A DNA stretch of 64,000 bases from Epiperipatus broadwayi (taxonomy: Eukaryota; Onychophora; Udeonychophora; Euonychophora; Peripatidae). Location: contig JAQFVV010006271.1 of NCBI GenBank assembly GCA_028023455.1, positions 4,742,366 to 4,806,365 of the forward strand. The letters are read 5' to 3'. Made by a program: the position numbers and the translations under genes. The notes under the pieces are model-generated. The model was not told the DNA's origin. It made no database searches and was given only the letters and a program-made list of their open reading frames with translations. Below are positions 63,991-64,000 of this stretch, one piece after another; the first letter of the stretch is position 1, and each line of letters begins with the position of its first letter.

Positions 63991-64000
63991 ACAAACTGGC

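Overview
This is an A+T-rich, intron- and repeat-type eukaryotic sequence, almost certainly from an animal. There are no operons, long cellular ORFs or bacterial-style genes. Nearly everything recognisable is transposable-element debris of animal kinds: RTE/CFDP2-like and Tx1/L1-like non-LTR retrotransposons, Penelope-like elements (PLEs) with GIY-YIG endonucleases, Ty3/Gypsy elements, tRNA-derived SINEs and several fold-back or TIR elements. These sit among long (AT)n and (ATT)n microsatellites. An invertebrate (mollusc, flatworm, cnidarian or similar) fits, but I cannot fix the taxon from the sequence. A 500-N gap and an apparent nanopore adapter remnant show a scaffolded long-read assembly.

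Layout. 1-5.3 kb: a 1.39-kb non-autonomous DNA transposon with terminal inverted repeats and an apparent 8-bp target duplication, a tRNA-derived SINE, and a decayed RTE-type LINE on the minus strand. 5.3-8.4 kb: two head-to-tail PLE copies, the first 5'-truncated, the second carrying RT and endonuclease remains. 8.4-26 kb: mostly non-coding, with an exon-like minus-strand ORF at 9.2-9.4 kb, two further RTE fragments, a small TIR element, trinucleotide microsatellites, an orphan plus-strand ORF region at 17.5-18.7 kb, a candidate signal-peptide first exon at 19.7 kb, a compound fold-back repeat at 20.3-21.2 kb, a 1.5-kb inverted-terminus element and a PLE fragment at 24.7-25.4 kb.

26.18-43.23 kb: one complete but mutationally broken Ty3/Gypsy-like LTR retrotransposon on the minus strand. 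It is about 17.05 kb long and has two LTRs of about 5.2 kb each. The LTR ends (TG/CA), polypurine tract, primer-binding site, Gag with a very long coiled coil, protease, RT, RNase H and integrase are all identifiable in the right order. It is inserted in an (AT)n tract. The LTRs differ by a few percent through most of their length, but the 389 bp at the U3 end look identical. This element is the most distinctive thing in the window.

43.3-45.4 kb: a second PLE family (minus strand) followed by an error-rich mirror copy running into the gap at 45365-45864; just after the gap is an 18-base match to a nanopore adapter. 46-64 kb: three or four pieces of Tx1-like LINEs on the minus strand, a 424-bp snap-back element, a Gypsy gag fragment, a tRNA-derived SINE with a mirrored head, another TIR element, and short tandem duplications.

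No host gene can be assigned with confidence. The best candidates are the signal-peptide exon at 19656-19701 and the exon-like ORF at 9175-9402. The elements do not work together as a pathway; the window is best read as a layered record of insertions.
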